Origin: Candidatus Methanoperedentaceae archaeon
GTDB taxonomy: Archaea > Halobacteriota > Methanosarcinia > Methanosarcinales > Methanoperedenaceae
DNA length: 11,197 nt
Direction of reading: 5' to 3'
Assembly: GCA_014859785.1 (NCBI GenBank)
Contig: JACUTP010000046.1
Span: forward strand, 1-11,197
A program made the translations under genes and the position numbers. The notes beneath the pieces were generated by a model that worked only from the letters and a program-made list of their open reading frames with translations, was not told the origin of the DNA and made no database searches. This document shows, in pieces, positions 6,409-11,197 of the stretch. Within the stretch, counting starts at the first letter, position 1. Every line of letters begins with the position of its first letter.

Positions 6409-7284
6409 TCACCTGATAAAATTCAAGTCTTTCATTGCTGCTTCCAGCTTTTCCAGGTTTTCATCACTCAATGGTGATAGCGGAAGCCTGAGATGTCCTG
6501 CATGAAGCCCGATAAGTTCAACTGCCTTCTTGACAGGTATCGGGTTTGTTTCCAGAAACATTGAACGGATAAGAGGAGCCATTGCAAGATGAAGTTTCCT
6601 CGCCTCTTCCATTTTTCCGCGGTTTATGGCATTTACCATTGAAACAGTGAGTTCGGGAGCAACATTTGCCACTACTGAGATGACACCCTTACCACCTATT
6701 GCCATAATCGGCAATGTCAGGGCATCGTCACCCGATAGAATAAAAAAGTCCTCATCCTGTGTCAGTTCAAGAATTCTCGTAACCTGTTCAAAATTTCCGC
6801 TTGCTTCTTTTATCCCAATGATATTGCTTTCTTTTGCAAGCTCTGAGACAATCTCTGGTTTGAGGTTGATACTTGTACGTGAAGGAACGTTGTATAAAAT
6901 AATTGGAATATCCACCTTATTTGAAATCGCCTTAAAATGTTCAAGCATCCCCCTGTCGTTGGGCTTGTTATAATATGGTGTTATTAGAAGAGAAGCATCT
7001 GCTCCCGCATCTTTTGAGTACTTTGTGAGTTCTCTTGCTTCGCTTGTGTTATTTGAACCCGTTCCAGCAATAACCGCAACGTCTGAACAATCAATAGCAA
7101 TATCGATAACTTTCTCGTGTTCTTTAATTGAGAGAGTGGCGGATTCACCCGTGGTTCCGCAGGGGACAATTCCTGAAACACCGCCCTTGATTACATATTC
7201 TATATTCTGTTGCAGTCCCTGTTTATCTATCTTATCGTCCTTTGTGAAAGGAGTTATCAGGGCAGGCAGGACTCCTTCAATCAT
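6409..7284 (-). CDS. dapA: 4-hydroxy-tetrahydrodipicolinate synthase
   Basis: Condenses pyruvate with aspartate semialdehyde, the committing step of the diaminopimelate/lysine route. The 291-residue class I aldolase shows the full set of DapA residues: T44-T45 in GTTGE (43-47), Y105 in ITPYYNKP, Y131 and R136 in YNVPSRT (131-137), the Schiff-base lysine K159 in IKEASG, and SGDD at 184-187. R136, which binds the carboxylate of aspartate semialdehyde, argues for true DapA rather than a KDG or N-acetylneuraminate aldolase relative. The ATG at 7282-7284 is 5 bases after the rps17e stop, with only a weak purine-rich ribosome-binding sequence, so it probably depends on translation of rps17e. Its TGA stop forms part of the dapB ribosome-binding site. 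The dapB neighbour settles the pathway. Confidence 0.96.
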   Translation of the reverse strand: MIEGVLPALITPFTKDDKIDKQGLQQNIEYVIKGGVSGIVPCGTTGESATLSIKEHEKVIDIAIDCSDVAVIAGTGSNNTSEARELTKYSKDAGADASLLITPYYNKPNDRGMLEHFKAISNKVDIPIILYNVPSRTSINLKPEIVSELAKESNIIGIKEASGNFEQVTRILELTQDEDFFILSGDDALTLPIMAIGGKGVISVVANVAPELTVSMVNAINRGKMEEARKLHLAMAPLIRSMFLETNPIPVKKAVELIGLHAGHLRLPLSPLSDENLEKLEAAMKDLNFIR

Positions 7285-7289
7285 GGATT

Positions 7290-7490
7290 TTATCTCTTTC
7301 TATTCGCCTTTACTCTTAACTTGCGTACTATATAGCCAGCGACACGGTTCCTTATAACCTTGCTTTCAACGTTGGTATATTTAGTAACATTTTCCTTATT
7401 CGCGGTAAAATCCGTTGTAAAGGCATCACCGTAATCTGAAAGTAATTGTGTTGCCAGTGATTTTATATAAGTAGGTCTAACATTTCCCAT
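7290..7490 (-). CDS. rps17e: 30S ribosomal protein S17e
   Basis: A small basic protein of the archaeal and eukaryotic 30S subunit. The 66-residue product starts [13 protein letters not shown] and has the family segments [18 protein letters not shown] (key region about 28-45) and a basic tail [20 protein letters not shown]. The start at 7488-7490 is chosen because homologues begin MG-x-(V/I)-R and a ggag (complement of 7498-7501) lies 7 bases upstream; the frame extends 13 codons further to 7529 without family similarity. Two TATA-like elements on the minus strand (around 7546-7553 and 7529-7537) could drive the operon. It is first in an operon with dapA and dapB, so lysine synthesis may follow growth rate; this link is inference. 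Confidence 0.95.
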   Translation of the reverse strand: MGNVRPTYIKSLATQLLSDYGDAFTTDFTANKENVTKYTNVESKVIRNRVAGYIVRKLRVKANRKR

Positions 7491-7616
7491 GGTGTATCTC
7501 CATTTTTTCTTTGCATACAACTCCATCATTCATATAGATTTCTTTCATTTAAGCGATAGTACAGCTTTTGTGTAGATGCTGTATAGGTACTGCTAAAATA
7601 ATAGCTCTTTAGTAAT

Positions 7617-7626
7617 ATTTTTAAAT
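7617..7626 (+). promoter_or_regulatory. Possible TATA box for the Cas4-like gene (leaderless)
   Basis: The sequence atttttaaat is centred about 26 bases before the ATG at 7648, and no ribosome-binding site precedes that ATG. Together these suggest a leaderless transcript. The 157-base gap 7491-7647 is otherwise a divergent promoter region shared with rps17e. Confidence 0.45.
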
Positions 7627-7647
7627 GTTGAGTGTATAATACCTGGT

Positions 7648-8406
7648 ATGATAAGGGTCTCTGACATAACGATGTACCTGAAATGCCCAAGAGTGGTTTA
7701 TTTCATGAATAAGGGGAATGAACTGATCAGAAATATCACGCCCGGCTACCTTGAAAAAATCATAATTAAAGAACTGGCACTGTCCTACCCGGATGCATCA
7801 GATAAAGAAGACATGGTTTCCTTCCTTGAGGAGGAGCTTGAAAGGCTGTCTGGTGAGATTCGCATCATTTACAGGTCGGAACTTGCAGGAATTGATGATG
7901 AACTCGTCTCAGGTTCCATATCCAGTGTTAGTACCATGCTTTGTAATATATGTCCGAACCTTGCCGTAAACAGGAATTTCTATACTGCTGTGTCTTTTGA
8001 TGTAGAGAAGGTGCTGCAGTCAGGAAAATTCGGAATGACAGGCAGTCCTGATAAGCTTTTGAAAATAAAAGACGGGATTATCCCTTCAATAATAAAAACA
8101 GGAAACATGCCTGAAAATGGAGTCTGGAAAAGTGACAGGCTGCAGCTGACAGCGTATGCGATTCTTATTGAGGAAGTATCCGGGATTACAGTCAGTCAGG
8201 GATTTGTGGAGTATGCCAGGTTCGGTATGGTGAGGGAAGTTAAACTTAAACGGCAGGAGCGGCGAAAGGTTCTCCAGCTAAGGGATAAAATTAAAAAAAT
8301 CAAGCAGGGTTTTATGCCTGGAAAACCGCAGGAGCCACCGTGTGAATACTGCGGGTTTATAGATATGTGCGATGTGAAATCCACTCTCGCTTCCAGGTTT
8401 TTCTGA
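7648..8406 (+). CDS. Cas4/RecB-like PD-(D/E)xK family protein with a four-cysteine iron-sulfur signature
   Basis: The 252-residue protein has the layout of Cas4-type iron-sulfur nucleases: an N-terminal cysteine C13 in TMYLKCPRVVYF, the metal-binding G-x-x-D motif GSPD at 132-135, a strand ending in K150, the QhxxY motif QLTAY at 166-170, and a C-terminal cluster C232-x2-C235-x5-C241. The four cysteines fit a 4Fe-4S cluster. In active Cas4 the strand before the lysine carries an acidic residue (E/D-x-K); here it reads S147-I148-I149-K150, so the acidic ligand appears to be missing and nuclease activity is doubtful. No CRISPR repeats or other cas genes are in the window, so this is a solo Cas4-like protein. 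The ATG at 7648 has no ribosome-binding site but a TATA-like box at the right distance. It converges on the Lrp-type gene with shared hairpin and stop codons. Confidence 0.82.
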   Translation: MIRVSDITMYLKCPRVVYFMNKGNELIRNITPGYLEKIIIKELALSYPDASDKEDMVSFLEEELERLSGEIRIIYRSELAGIDDELVSGSISSVSTMLCNICPNLAVNRNFYTAVSFDVEKVLQSGKFGMTGSPDKLLKIKDGIIPSIIKTGNMPENGVWKSDRLQLTAYAILIEEVSGITVSQGFVEYARFGMVREVKLKRQERRKVLQLRDKIKKIKQGFMPGKPQEPPCEYCGFIDMCDVKSTLASRFF

Positions 8407-8422
8407 ATTTGGCCGTTCAGAA
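8401..8422. terminator. Bidirectional hairpin holding both stop codons (Cas4-like / Lrp-type)
   Basis: ttctgaa (8401-8407) pairs perfectly with ttcagaa (8416-8422) across an 8-base loop. The TGA of the Cas4-like gene (8404-8406) and the TGA of the opposing gene (complement of 8417-8419) both lie in the stem, and both proteins therefore end in Phe-stop. It is probably a shared terminator or 3' end structure for both messages. Confidence 0.6.
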
Positions 8423-8650
8423 CTTCGCGCCTGTAAGTGTCTTTGTTTCAGTCACCCCTTCCATAGCCCTTATTTTCTGGACAATGATGTCACTTAATGC
8501 CTCATAACTTTCCGCCTGGATTTTAGCAATCAGGTCATAATCACCGAAAAGCGGATACAATTCCTCTATTTCATCCCACCGTATCATGGTATCAAAAACC
8601 CTTTTTTCAGCGCCGGGTGCGACGTTTATCAGTACAAAGCCTACCGCCAT
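8417..8650 (-). CDS. Stand-alone Lrp/AsnC ligand-binding (RAM) domain protein
   Basis: A 77-residue protein equal to only the C-terminal alpha/beta effector domain of Lrp/AsnC regulators. It shows the usual opening strand (GFVLINVAPG), the G-D-Y-D-L-I-A-K turn at 36-43 that lines the amino-acid site, and a final V-T-E-T-K-T strand. There is no helix-turn-helix, and the strong aggtga ribosome-binding site (complement of 8657-8662, 6 bases upstream of ATG) shows that this is the full gene, not a truncated regulator. Such single-domain proteins form dimers or larger rings, sense amino acids and may act by pairing with full-length Lrp proteins. Its promoter region holds a TATA-like box and a small palindrome. 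Family is clear, ligand and partner are not. Confidence 0.88.
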   Translation of the reverse strand: MAVGFVLINVAPGAEKRVFDTMIRWDEIEELYPLFGDYDLIAKIQAESYEALSDIIVQKIRAMEGVTETKTLTGAKF

Positions 8651-8666
8651 TGCATTTCACCTAAGT

Positions 8667-8697
8667 TATCATATATGGTGATACCCGATATAATATT
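8667..8697 (-). promoter_or_regulatory. TATA-like box and palindrome ahead of the Lrp-type gene
   Basis: On the minus strand an AT-rich box (aatattatat, about 8688-8697) would start transcription near 8667, giving a leader of about 17 bases. Between box and start lies tatca-N7-tgata (8667-8671 and 8679-8683), placed where a bound regulator would block transcription. Prediction only. Confidence 0.35.
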
Positions 8698-8732
8698 TTC
8701 CACATGATTATAAATGATGATTCCAATGATAA

Positions 8733-8742
8733 AATATATAAA
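8733..8742 (+). promoter_or_regulatory. Possible TATA box for the DUF99 gene
   Basis: The sequence aatatataaa would start transcription near 8765, leaving a leader of about 12 bases before the ATG at 8777. A short hairpin, gttag (8758-8762) with ctaac (8767-8771), lies around that start point, and no clear ribosome-binding site is present. Confidence 0.45.
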
Positions 8743-8776
8743 AAACCTGTTTAATTAGTTAGAAAGCTAACAAGAT

Positions 8777-9349
8777 ATGATGCATATAAAACCTGAAATA
8801 AGAATCCTTGGGATAGATGACTCAGCCCTTATTTATAATGAGGTGACCATAATCGGGGCGTTTTTCAGGGGAGGGGAACAGCTGGACGGCATACTTTGTT
8901 CAAGGATAATAAAAGACGGCATGGATGCCACTGAAAAAATTACCAGTATGGTCATGAATTCAAAACATTATGGGCAGATAAAGGTCATTATGCTTGACGG
9001 TGTAACCTTCGGAGGGTTCAATCCTGTTGATATAACCTGTATTTTTGATAAAACAAAAATACCTGTCATCGTTTGCATGCGCTCGTGTCCGGATTTTGAA
9101 AAAATAAAACTCGCACTTGACAATTTGCCTGAAAAAGAAAAAAGATGGGATATTATCAAAAAAGCCGGTAAAATATATAAAACACAATCGGATAATCCCA
9201 TATTTATCCAGGTCTGCGGTATCGATAAAGATACTGCACTTGAGATTGTGCGGATATCATCAACCCACAGCAACATCCCTGAACCGTTACGTGTGGCACA
9301 CCTCATAGCAACAGGTGTTGTCCTTGGTGAATCAACCGGTAAAGCCTGA
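8777..9349 (+). CDS. DUF99 (UPF0215) family protein
   Basis: A 190-residue archaeal DUF99 protein. Signatures are GIDDSAL at 12-18, the glycine-rich GAFFRGGEQLDG at 27-38, LDGVTFGGFN at 73-82, PEPLRVAHLIATG at 168-180 and a closing GES. The pattern of an early acidic strand (D14-D15) and a central D74 fits the endonuclease V-like RNase H fold proposed for this family, and some members are named as putative endonucleases acting on deoxyuridine; I recall this from family annotation and cannot test it here. Two ATGs lie in tandem at 8777 and 8780; the first is used. It is a single-gene transcript, divergent from the Lrp-type gene and convergent with tusA, whose stop codon shares a hairpin with its own. 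Confidence 0.9.
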   Translation: MMHIKPEIRILGIDDSALIYNEVTIIGAFFRGGEQLDGILCSRIIKDGMDATEKITSMVMNSKHYGQIKVIMLDGVTFGGFNPVDITCIFDKTKIPVIVCMRSCPDFEKIKLALDNLPEKEKRWDIIKKAGKIYKTQSDNPIFIQVCGIDKDTALEIVRISSTHSNIPEPLRVAHLIATGVVLGESTGKA

Positions 9350-9365
9350 AAACGGTTCAGGCTTT
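9341..9365. terminator. Perfect bidirectional hairpin holding both stop codons (DUF99 / TusA-like)
   Basis: aaagcctgaa (9341-9350) pairs perfectly with ttcaggcttt (9356-9365) around the 5-base loop aacgg. Each arm reads aaa gcc tga on its own strand, so both convergent genes end in Lys-Ala-stop encoded inside the stem. With T residues ending each arm, it is a good bidirectional terminator or 3' end stabiliser; only 7 bases separate the two genes. Confidence 0.75.
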
Positions 9366-9593
9366 CTGGACATAAATTTTGTAGATTTTGCCGTCCTGTT
9401 CAACAGCAAGTAATTTGTCGCCGGATTTCTTCACCCATGCATTGATATTCTGGGGTGCTACAGGGTCATTCGCTATTATTTCCAGTATCTCGCCGGTTTT
9501 TAACTTTTCAACCTGTTTTTTTGTCAGGATAAGAGGATACGGGCAGCATTCACCGCGCACATCCAGTGTTTCATCAGGGATTATTTCAGACAT
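9357..9593 (-). CDS. TusA/SirA-like sulfur carrier protein
   Basis: A 78-residue protein of the TusA family: small two-layer alpha/beta proteins that pass persulfide sulfur from donor to acceptor proteins for tRNA thiolation, cofactor synthesis or sulfur metabolism. The key element is C16-C17-P18-Y19-P20: C17 of the CPxP motif is the expected sulfur-carrying residue, preceded by the typical D-x-R-G (11-14). The second cysteine beside it (C16) is somewhat unusual. The ATG at 9591-9593 is supported by ggag (complement of 9599-9602) 5 bases upstream. It is the last gene of the DsrE-type operon, 32 bases after the preceding stop, so it probably exchanges sulfur with the DsrE-like subunits. Confidence 0.9.
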   Translation of the reverse strand: MSEIIPDETLDVRGECCPYPLILTKKQVEKLKTGEILEIIANDPVAPQNINAWVKKSGDKLLAVEQDGKIYKIYVQKA

Positions 9594-9625
9594 TTTGTCT
9601 CCGGTAAGGTATGTTGGAAGAGCTC

Positions 9626-10000
9626 TTAAAATACAATGTTGACCTCTGACCCAAGTATCATATCAGTCAGTTCACCGAGTGATATTTTCTTAATCCCGTC
9701 AATAATCTCATCATCCCCGATATTCCTCTTCTCAACATCCCTGTCAAGTGCATAGAAATCAACAAGGTCGATATTCCTTGTAATTTCAGCCTCAACCGAG
9801 GGGACATCCTTGAGCCATACGGTAAGGTCGCCATATCCCGTTTTTTGTCCCTTGACTATGGTGTGGACACCGCCGCTTGCAAAAACCAGTCTTGCCTCGT
9901 TTCCTGCTGCTACCTGGGATGCAGCCATTGGAATTGCTGAGAATCCGTCTTCTTTTCCGTAGGGCGGCTGGGTTACGATTATATTTACTTTTTTTGACAT
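9626..10000 (-). CDS. DsrE/DsrF-superfamily protein lacking cysteine
   Basis: A 124-residue DsrE/F-like protein, third gene of the sulfur-relay operon. It opens with a short first strand and the P-P-Y-G turn (12-15) typical of the TusC/DsrF-type fold, then helix SAIPMAASQVAAG (21-33) and the GG at 43-44. No cysteine occurs anywhere, so it cannot carry sulfur itself and is likely a structural subunit of a hetero-oligomer with the two upstream proteins. The ATG at 9998-10000 follows a ggggtga ribosome-binding site (complement of 10007-10013) that includes the stop codon of the upstream gene, indicating coupled translation. Exact equivalence to TusB, TusC or TusD is not clear. Confidence 0.85.
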   Translation of the reverse strand: MSKKVNIIVTQPPYGKEDGFSAIPMAASQVAAGNEARLVFASGGVHTIVKGQKTGYGDLTVWLKDVPSVEAEITRNIDLVDFYALDRDVEKRNIGDDEIIDGIKKISLGELTDMILGSEVNIVF

Positions 10001-10006
10001 TTTTAT

Positions 10007-10375
10007 TCACCCCAGTAAAATAGTCTTATCAGCTTCTGCTGTCCACTCGCCAAGATCAAACAATCCGCCGATTATAACGCCTTCTGTCTGGTAATTCGTT
10101 ACCCCGCGTGCATCCGTGCACTTAATGCAGGCGACAGCATCCGCCTTGGGATTCTTGAGACCTTTTTTCACGATATTGCCAAATATTGTCTCGACTGTTG
10201 GGAACTCTTTCGGTGCCTGGTCTTTATGGGCGACTATCGTGGCATCAAGGTAATTGAAGAAATTTACTGTAATGCCCTTTTCCTTTGCCGCGTGTGCCAG
10301 CCTCATCATGGTAAATACGGCTTCATCCCTGTACGGGCCGTTTATTGAAACTATTGTGAGTTGTTTTCCTGTCAT
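10007..10375 (-). CDS. DsrE-superfamily protein with C-x2-C, likely sulfur-carrying subunit
   Basis: A 122-residue DsrE-like protein and the only one of the three in this operon with cysteines: C83 and C86 in ACIKCTDARGV. In DsrE/TusD the sulfur-carrying cysteine lies in this part of the fold, so this is probably the active subunit; the C-x2-C pair could also form a disulfide or bind metal. The ATG at 10373-10375 is preferred because it is 8 bases past the previous stop with an aagtgat element just ahead, and homologues start directly before the first strand (KQLTIVS). An alternative in-frame ATG at 10391-10393 would add six residues and overlap the previous gene by 10 bases. Its TGA stop lies inside the next gene's ribosome-binding site. 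Confidence 0.87.
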   Translation of the reverse strand: MTGKQLTIVSINGPYRDEAVFTMMRLAHAAKEKGITVNFFNYLDATIVAHKDQAPKEFPTVETIFGNIVKKGLKNPKADAVACIKCTDARGVTNYQTEGVIIGGLFDLGEWTAEADKTILLG

Positions 10376-10383
10376 GTTATCAC

Positions 10384-10710
10384 TTAGAACCATACCACTC
10401 TTTCGTAATCGTCCATTATAAAGTCAAGAAGTGAGCTTATCTCTTTTACTTCTACGCCATTTATCATCTTACCGGTCATTGCCCTTGAAAGTACTGCCTT
10501 ATCGTCTGCAAATATCCTGACGCCTTTTGCCTGTGCAGCTGCGAGTTTGTCTCCGAATTCCGACTTTCGTGCTGCTGTTACGCCGTCTTCAACAAGATAT
10601 ATTGCTACATCGCTGCCTTTTGCTGTTGCATCCAATCCGATATCGAGTACAAGGTCGGGTGTTTCTGTTGTGTATGGGTCCTTTGAAAGAACCATTAATA
10701 AGCTTGTCAT
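10384..10710 (-). CDS. DsrE/DsrH-superfamily protein lacking cysteine, first gene of the sulfur-relay operon
   Basis: A 108-residue protein of the DsrE/TusB-like fold: first strand SLLMVLS, a long helix before GSDVAIYLVEDGV (32-44), and a terminal hydrophobic strand ERVVWF. It has no cysteine, so it probably has a structural or regulatory place in a complex with the next two gene products. The ATG at 10708-10710 has a strong gaggagg ribosome-binding site a few bases upstream on the minus strand, the best in the operon, as expected for the lead gene. The 3' end abuts or overlaps the next gene, depending on which start that gene uses. A palindrome-rich control region lies upstream. Confidence 0.85.
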   Translation of the reverse strand: MTSLLMVLSKDPYTTETPDLVLDIGLDATAKGSDVAIYLVEDGVTAARKSEFGDKLAAAQAKGVRIFADDKAVLSRAMTGKMINGVEVKEISSLLDFIMDDYERVVWF

Positions 10711-10758
10711 TTTTCCTCCTCAGATAAAGTTAATCACGACAGTAATTATTATTGTGTA

Positions 10759-10868
10759 TTAAATCTTTTGATTTAAGCAATATTCCAGGGACTGGCTTTT
10801 TTAACGTATAGGAAACTGACCATGAATCAAATGATTCATAGATAAATATGAAAATACGATTTTTCATA
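10759..10868 (-). promoter_or_regulatory. Control region of the sulfur-relay operon with three perfect palindromes
   Basis: Three inverted repeats follow each other upstream of the operon: ttaaatc/gatttaa with a 4-base centre (10759-10776), atgaatca/tgattcat with a 2-base centre (10822-10839) and tatgaaaa/ttttcata with a 6-base centre (10847-10868). The first overlaps a TATA-like sequence on the minus strand about 50 bases ahead of the start codon, so a bound repressor there would block transcription. The second, an almost unbroken 18-base palindrome, looks like a dimeric regulator site. Which protein binds is unknown. Confidence 0.5.
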
Positions 10869-10939
10869 CAAAGTATAAAATCATATCATTATCTGCTGGC
10901 TGAATCAATATAACCCAAAATCGATAAATTGAGTTCATT

Positions 10940-10979
10940 GGCTTTCATTCTTGTTTGTGTGTGTCAAAAAACAAAAGCC
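10940..10979. other. Stem-loop just before the transposase-like frame
   Basis: ggctt (10940-10944) pairs with aagcc (10975-10979) and ttgttt (10951-10956) with aaacaa (10969-10974), with a bulge on the left side and a loop containing gtgtgtgt. It could mark the end of a mobile element, as hairpins lie near the ends of IS91-like and IS200/IS605-like elements, or be a terminator. The evidence is structural only. Confidence 0.35.
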
Positions 10980-11197
10980 AGGAAACCAGTTGCAATAGCA
11001 ATCACAATAGCCTTAATACTTTTCACTTACAGCACATGGGACGAGTATCAGGTAAGGAATAAGGATTCACTTCGCCAGGTGGTAATAGAAAATGTAGAGA
11101 GGTTCCGAAATTGTCGAAAGCCCCAGAATGGTTACAAGGTGCATCAATGTCCGGAATGTGGAACAAAAGCAGCAAATCAATGGGCAGACATGTTGTT
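10959..11197 (+). CDS. Partial zinc-finger transposase-like protein (IS91-type N-terminal domain), cut by the window end
   Basis: The frame is open from 10914 to the end of the window. From about 11037 it encodes a segment resembling the zinc-binding head of IS91-like and related archaeal transposases: a W-D-E-Y opening, S-L-R-Q-V-V-I-E-N-V-E-R-F, then C at 11112 and, after N-G-Y-K, the C-P-E-C-G knuckle at 11151-11165. The catalytic part would lie beyond 11197. The true start is not clear: no in-frame ATG precedes the domain, the GTG at 10959 is one candidate and lacks a ribosome-binding site, and the residues between it and 11037 are oddly hydrophobic. The element may be intact with an unusual start, or decayed at its 5' end. 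The assignment rests on a short motif. Confidence 0.55.
   Translation, partial: MCQKTKARKPVAIAITIALILFTYSTWDEYQVRNKDSLRQVVIENVERFRNCRKPQNGYKVHQCPECGTKAANQWADML

Noticed and set aside
7491..7529. 13-codon N-terminal extension of S17e
   Set aside because: Family members start at MGNVR, and a proper ggag site stands before that ATG.
7648..8406. Cas4-like gene as a sign of a CRISPR locus
   Set aside because: No repeat-spacer array and no cas1, cas2 or effector gene is present on either side.
10993..11011. Direct repeat caatagc twice
   Set aside because: Seven bases in AT-rich DNA; likely chance, and not followed by further units, so no CRISPR or iteron array.

Overview
The window looks like chromosomal DNA from a euryarchaeon, most likely a methanogen-related lineage (Methanosarcinales, or an anaerobic methane oxidiser such as Methanoperedens; the genus is a guess). 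Archaeal markers are ribosomal protein S17e, a DUF99/UPF0215 protein, a COG1340-type archaeal coiled-coil protein and the archaeal type of riboflavin-pathway reductase. TATA-like boxes sit about 25 bases ahead of several starts, and some genes appear leaderless or nearly so. Gene spacing is tight and the genes fall into short operons.

Layout, left to right. (1) 214-2217 (+): a small four-cysteine protein, an LsrF-like class I aldolase/thiolase and a zinc-dependent alcohol dehydrogenase, followed by a long stem-loop and a 22-base duplicated scrap of the dehydrogenase gene. (2) 2502-3656 (+): a membrane-anchored PQQ-type aldose dehydrogenase, convergent with (3) 3667-5321 (-): the riboflavin/F420-pathway pyrimidine reductase and, upstream of it, a 286-residue coiled-coil protein that starts with TTG. 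(4) 5322-5609: a gene-free stretch with nested, mutually exclusive inverted repeats. (5) 5610-7490 (-): rps17e-dapA-dapB, an operon joining a ribosomal protein to the first two lysine/diaminopimelate-specific enzymes. (6) 7648-8650: a Cas4-like protein (+) convergent with a stand-alone Lrp/AsnC ligand-binding domain (-). (7) 8777-9349 (+): a DUF99 protein, convergent with (8) 9357-10710 (-): a sulfur-relay operon of three DsrE-superfamily proteins and a TusA-like carrier. (9) 10711-11197: a control region with three palindromes, then the start of a zinc-finger transposase-like reading frame that runs off the window.

The most unusual points are these. At two convergent gene junctions (8401-8422 and 9341-9365) a perfect hairpin contains the stop codons of both genes, so that both proteins end in the same residues. 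The DsrE trio has cysteines in only one subunit. The Cas4-like protein keeps its four iron-sulfur cysteines but seems to lack the acidic residue of the E-x-K nuclease motif. The LsrF-like enzyme sits beside an alcohol dehydrogenase and a Cys4 mini-protein with no other lsr genes, which suggests an uncharacterised small-molecule pathway. No CRISPR array, rRNA or tRNA was seen.
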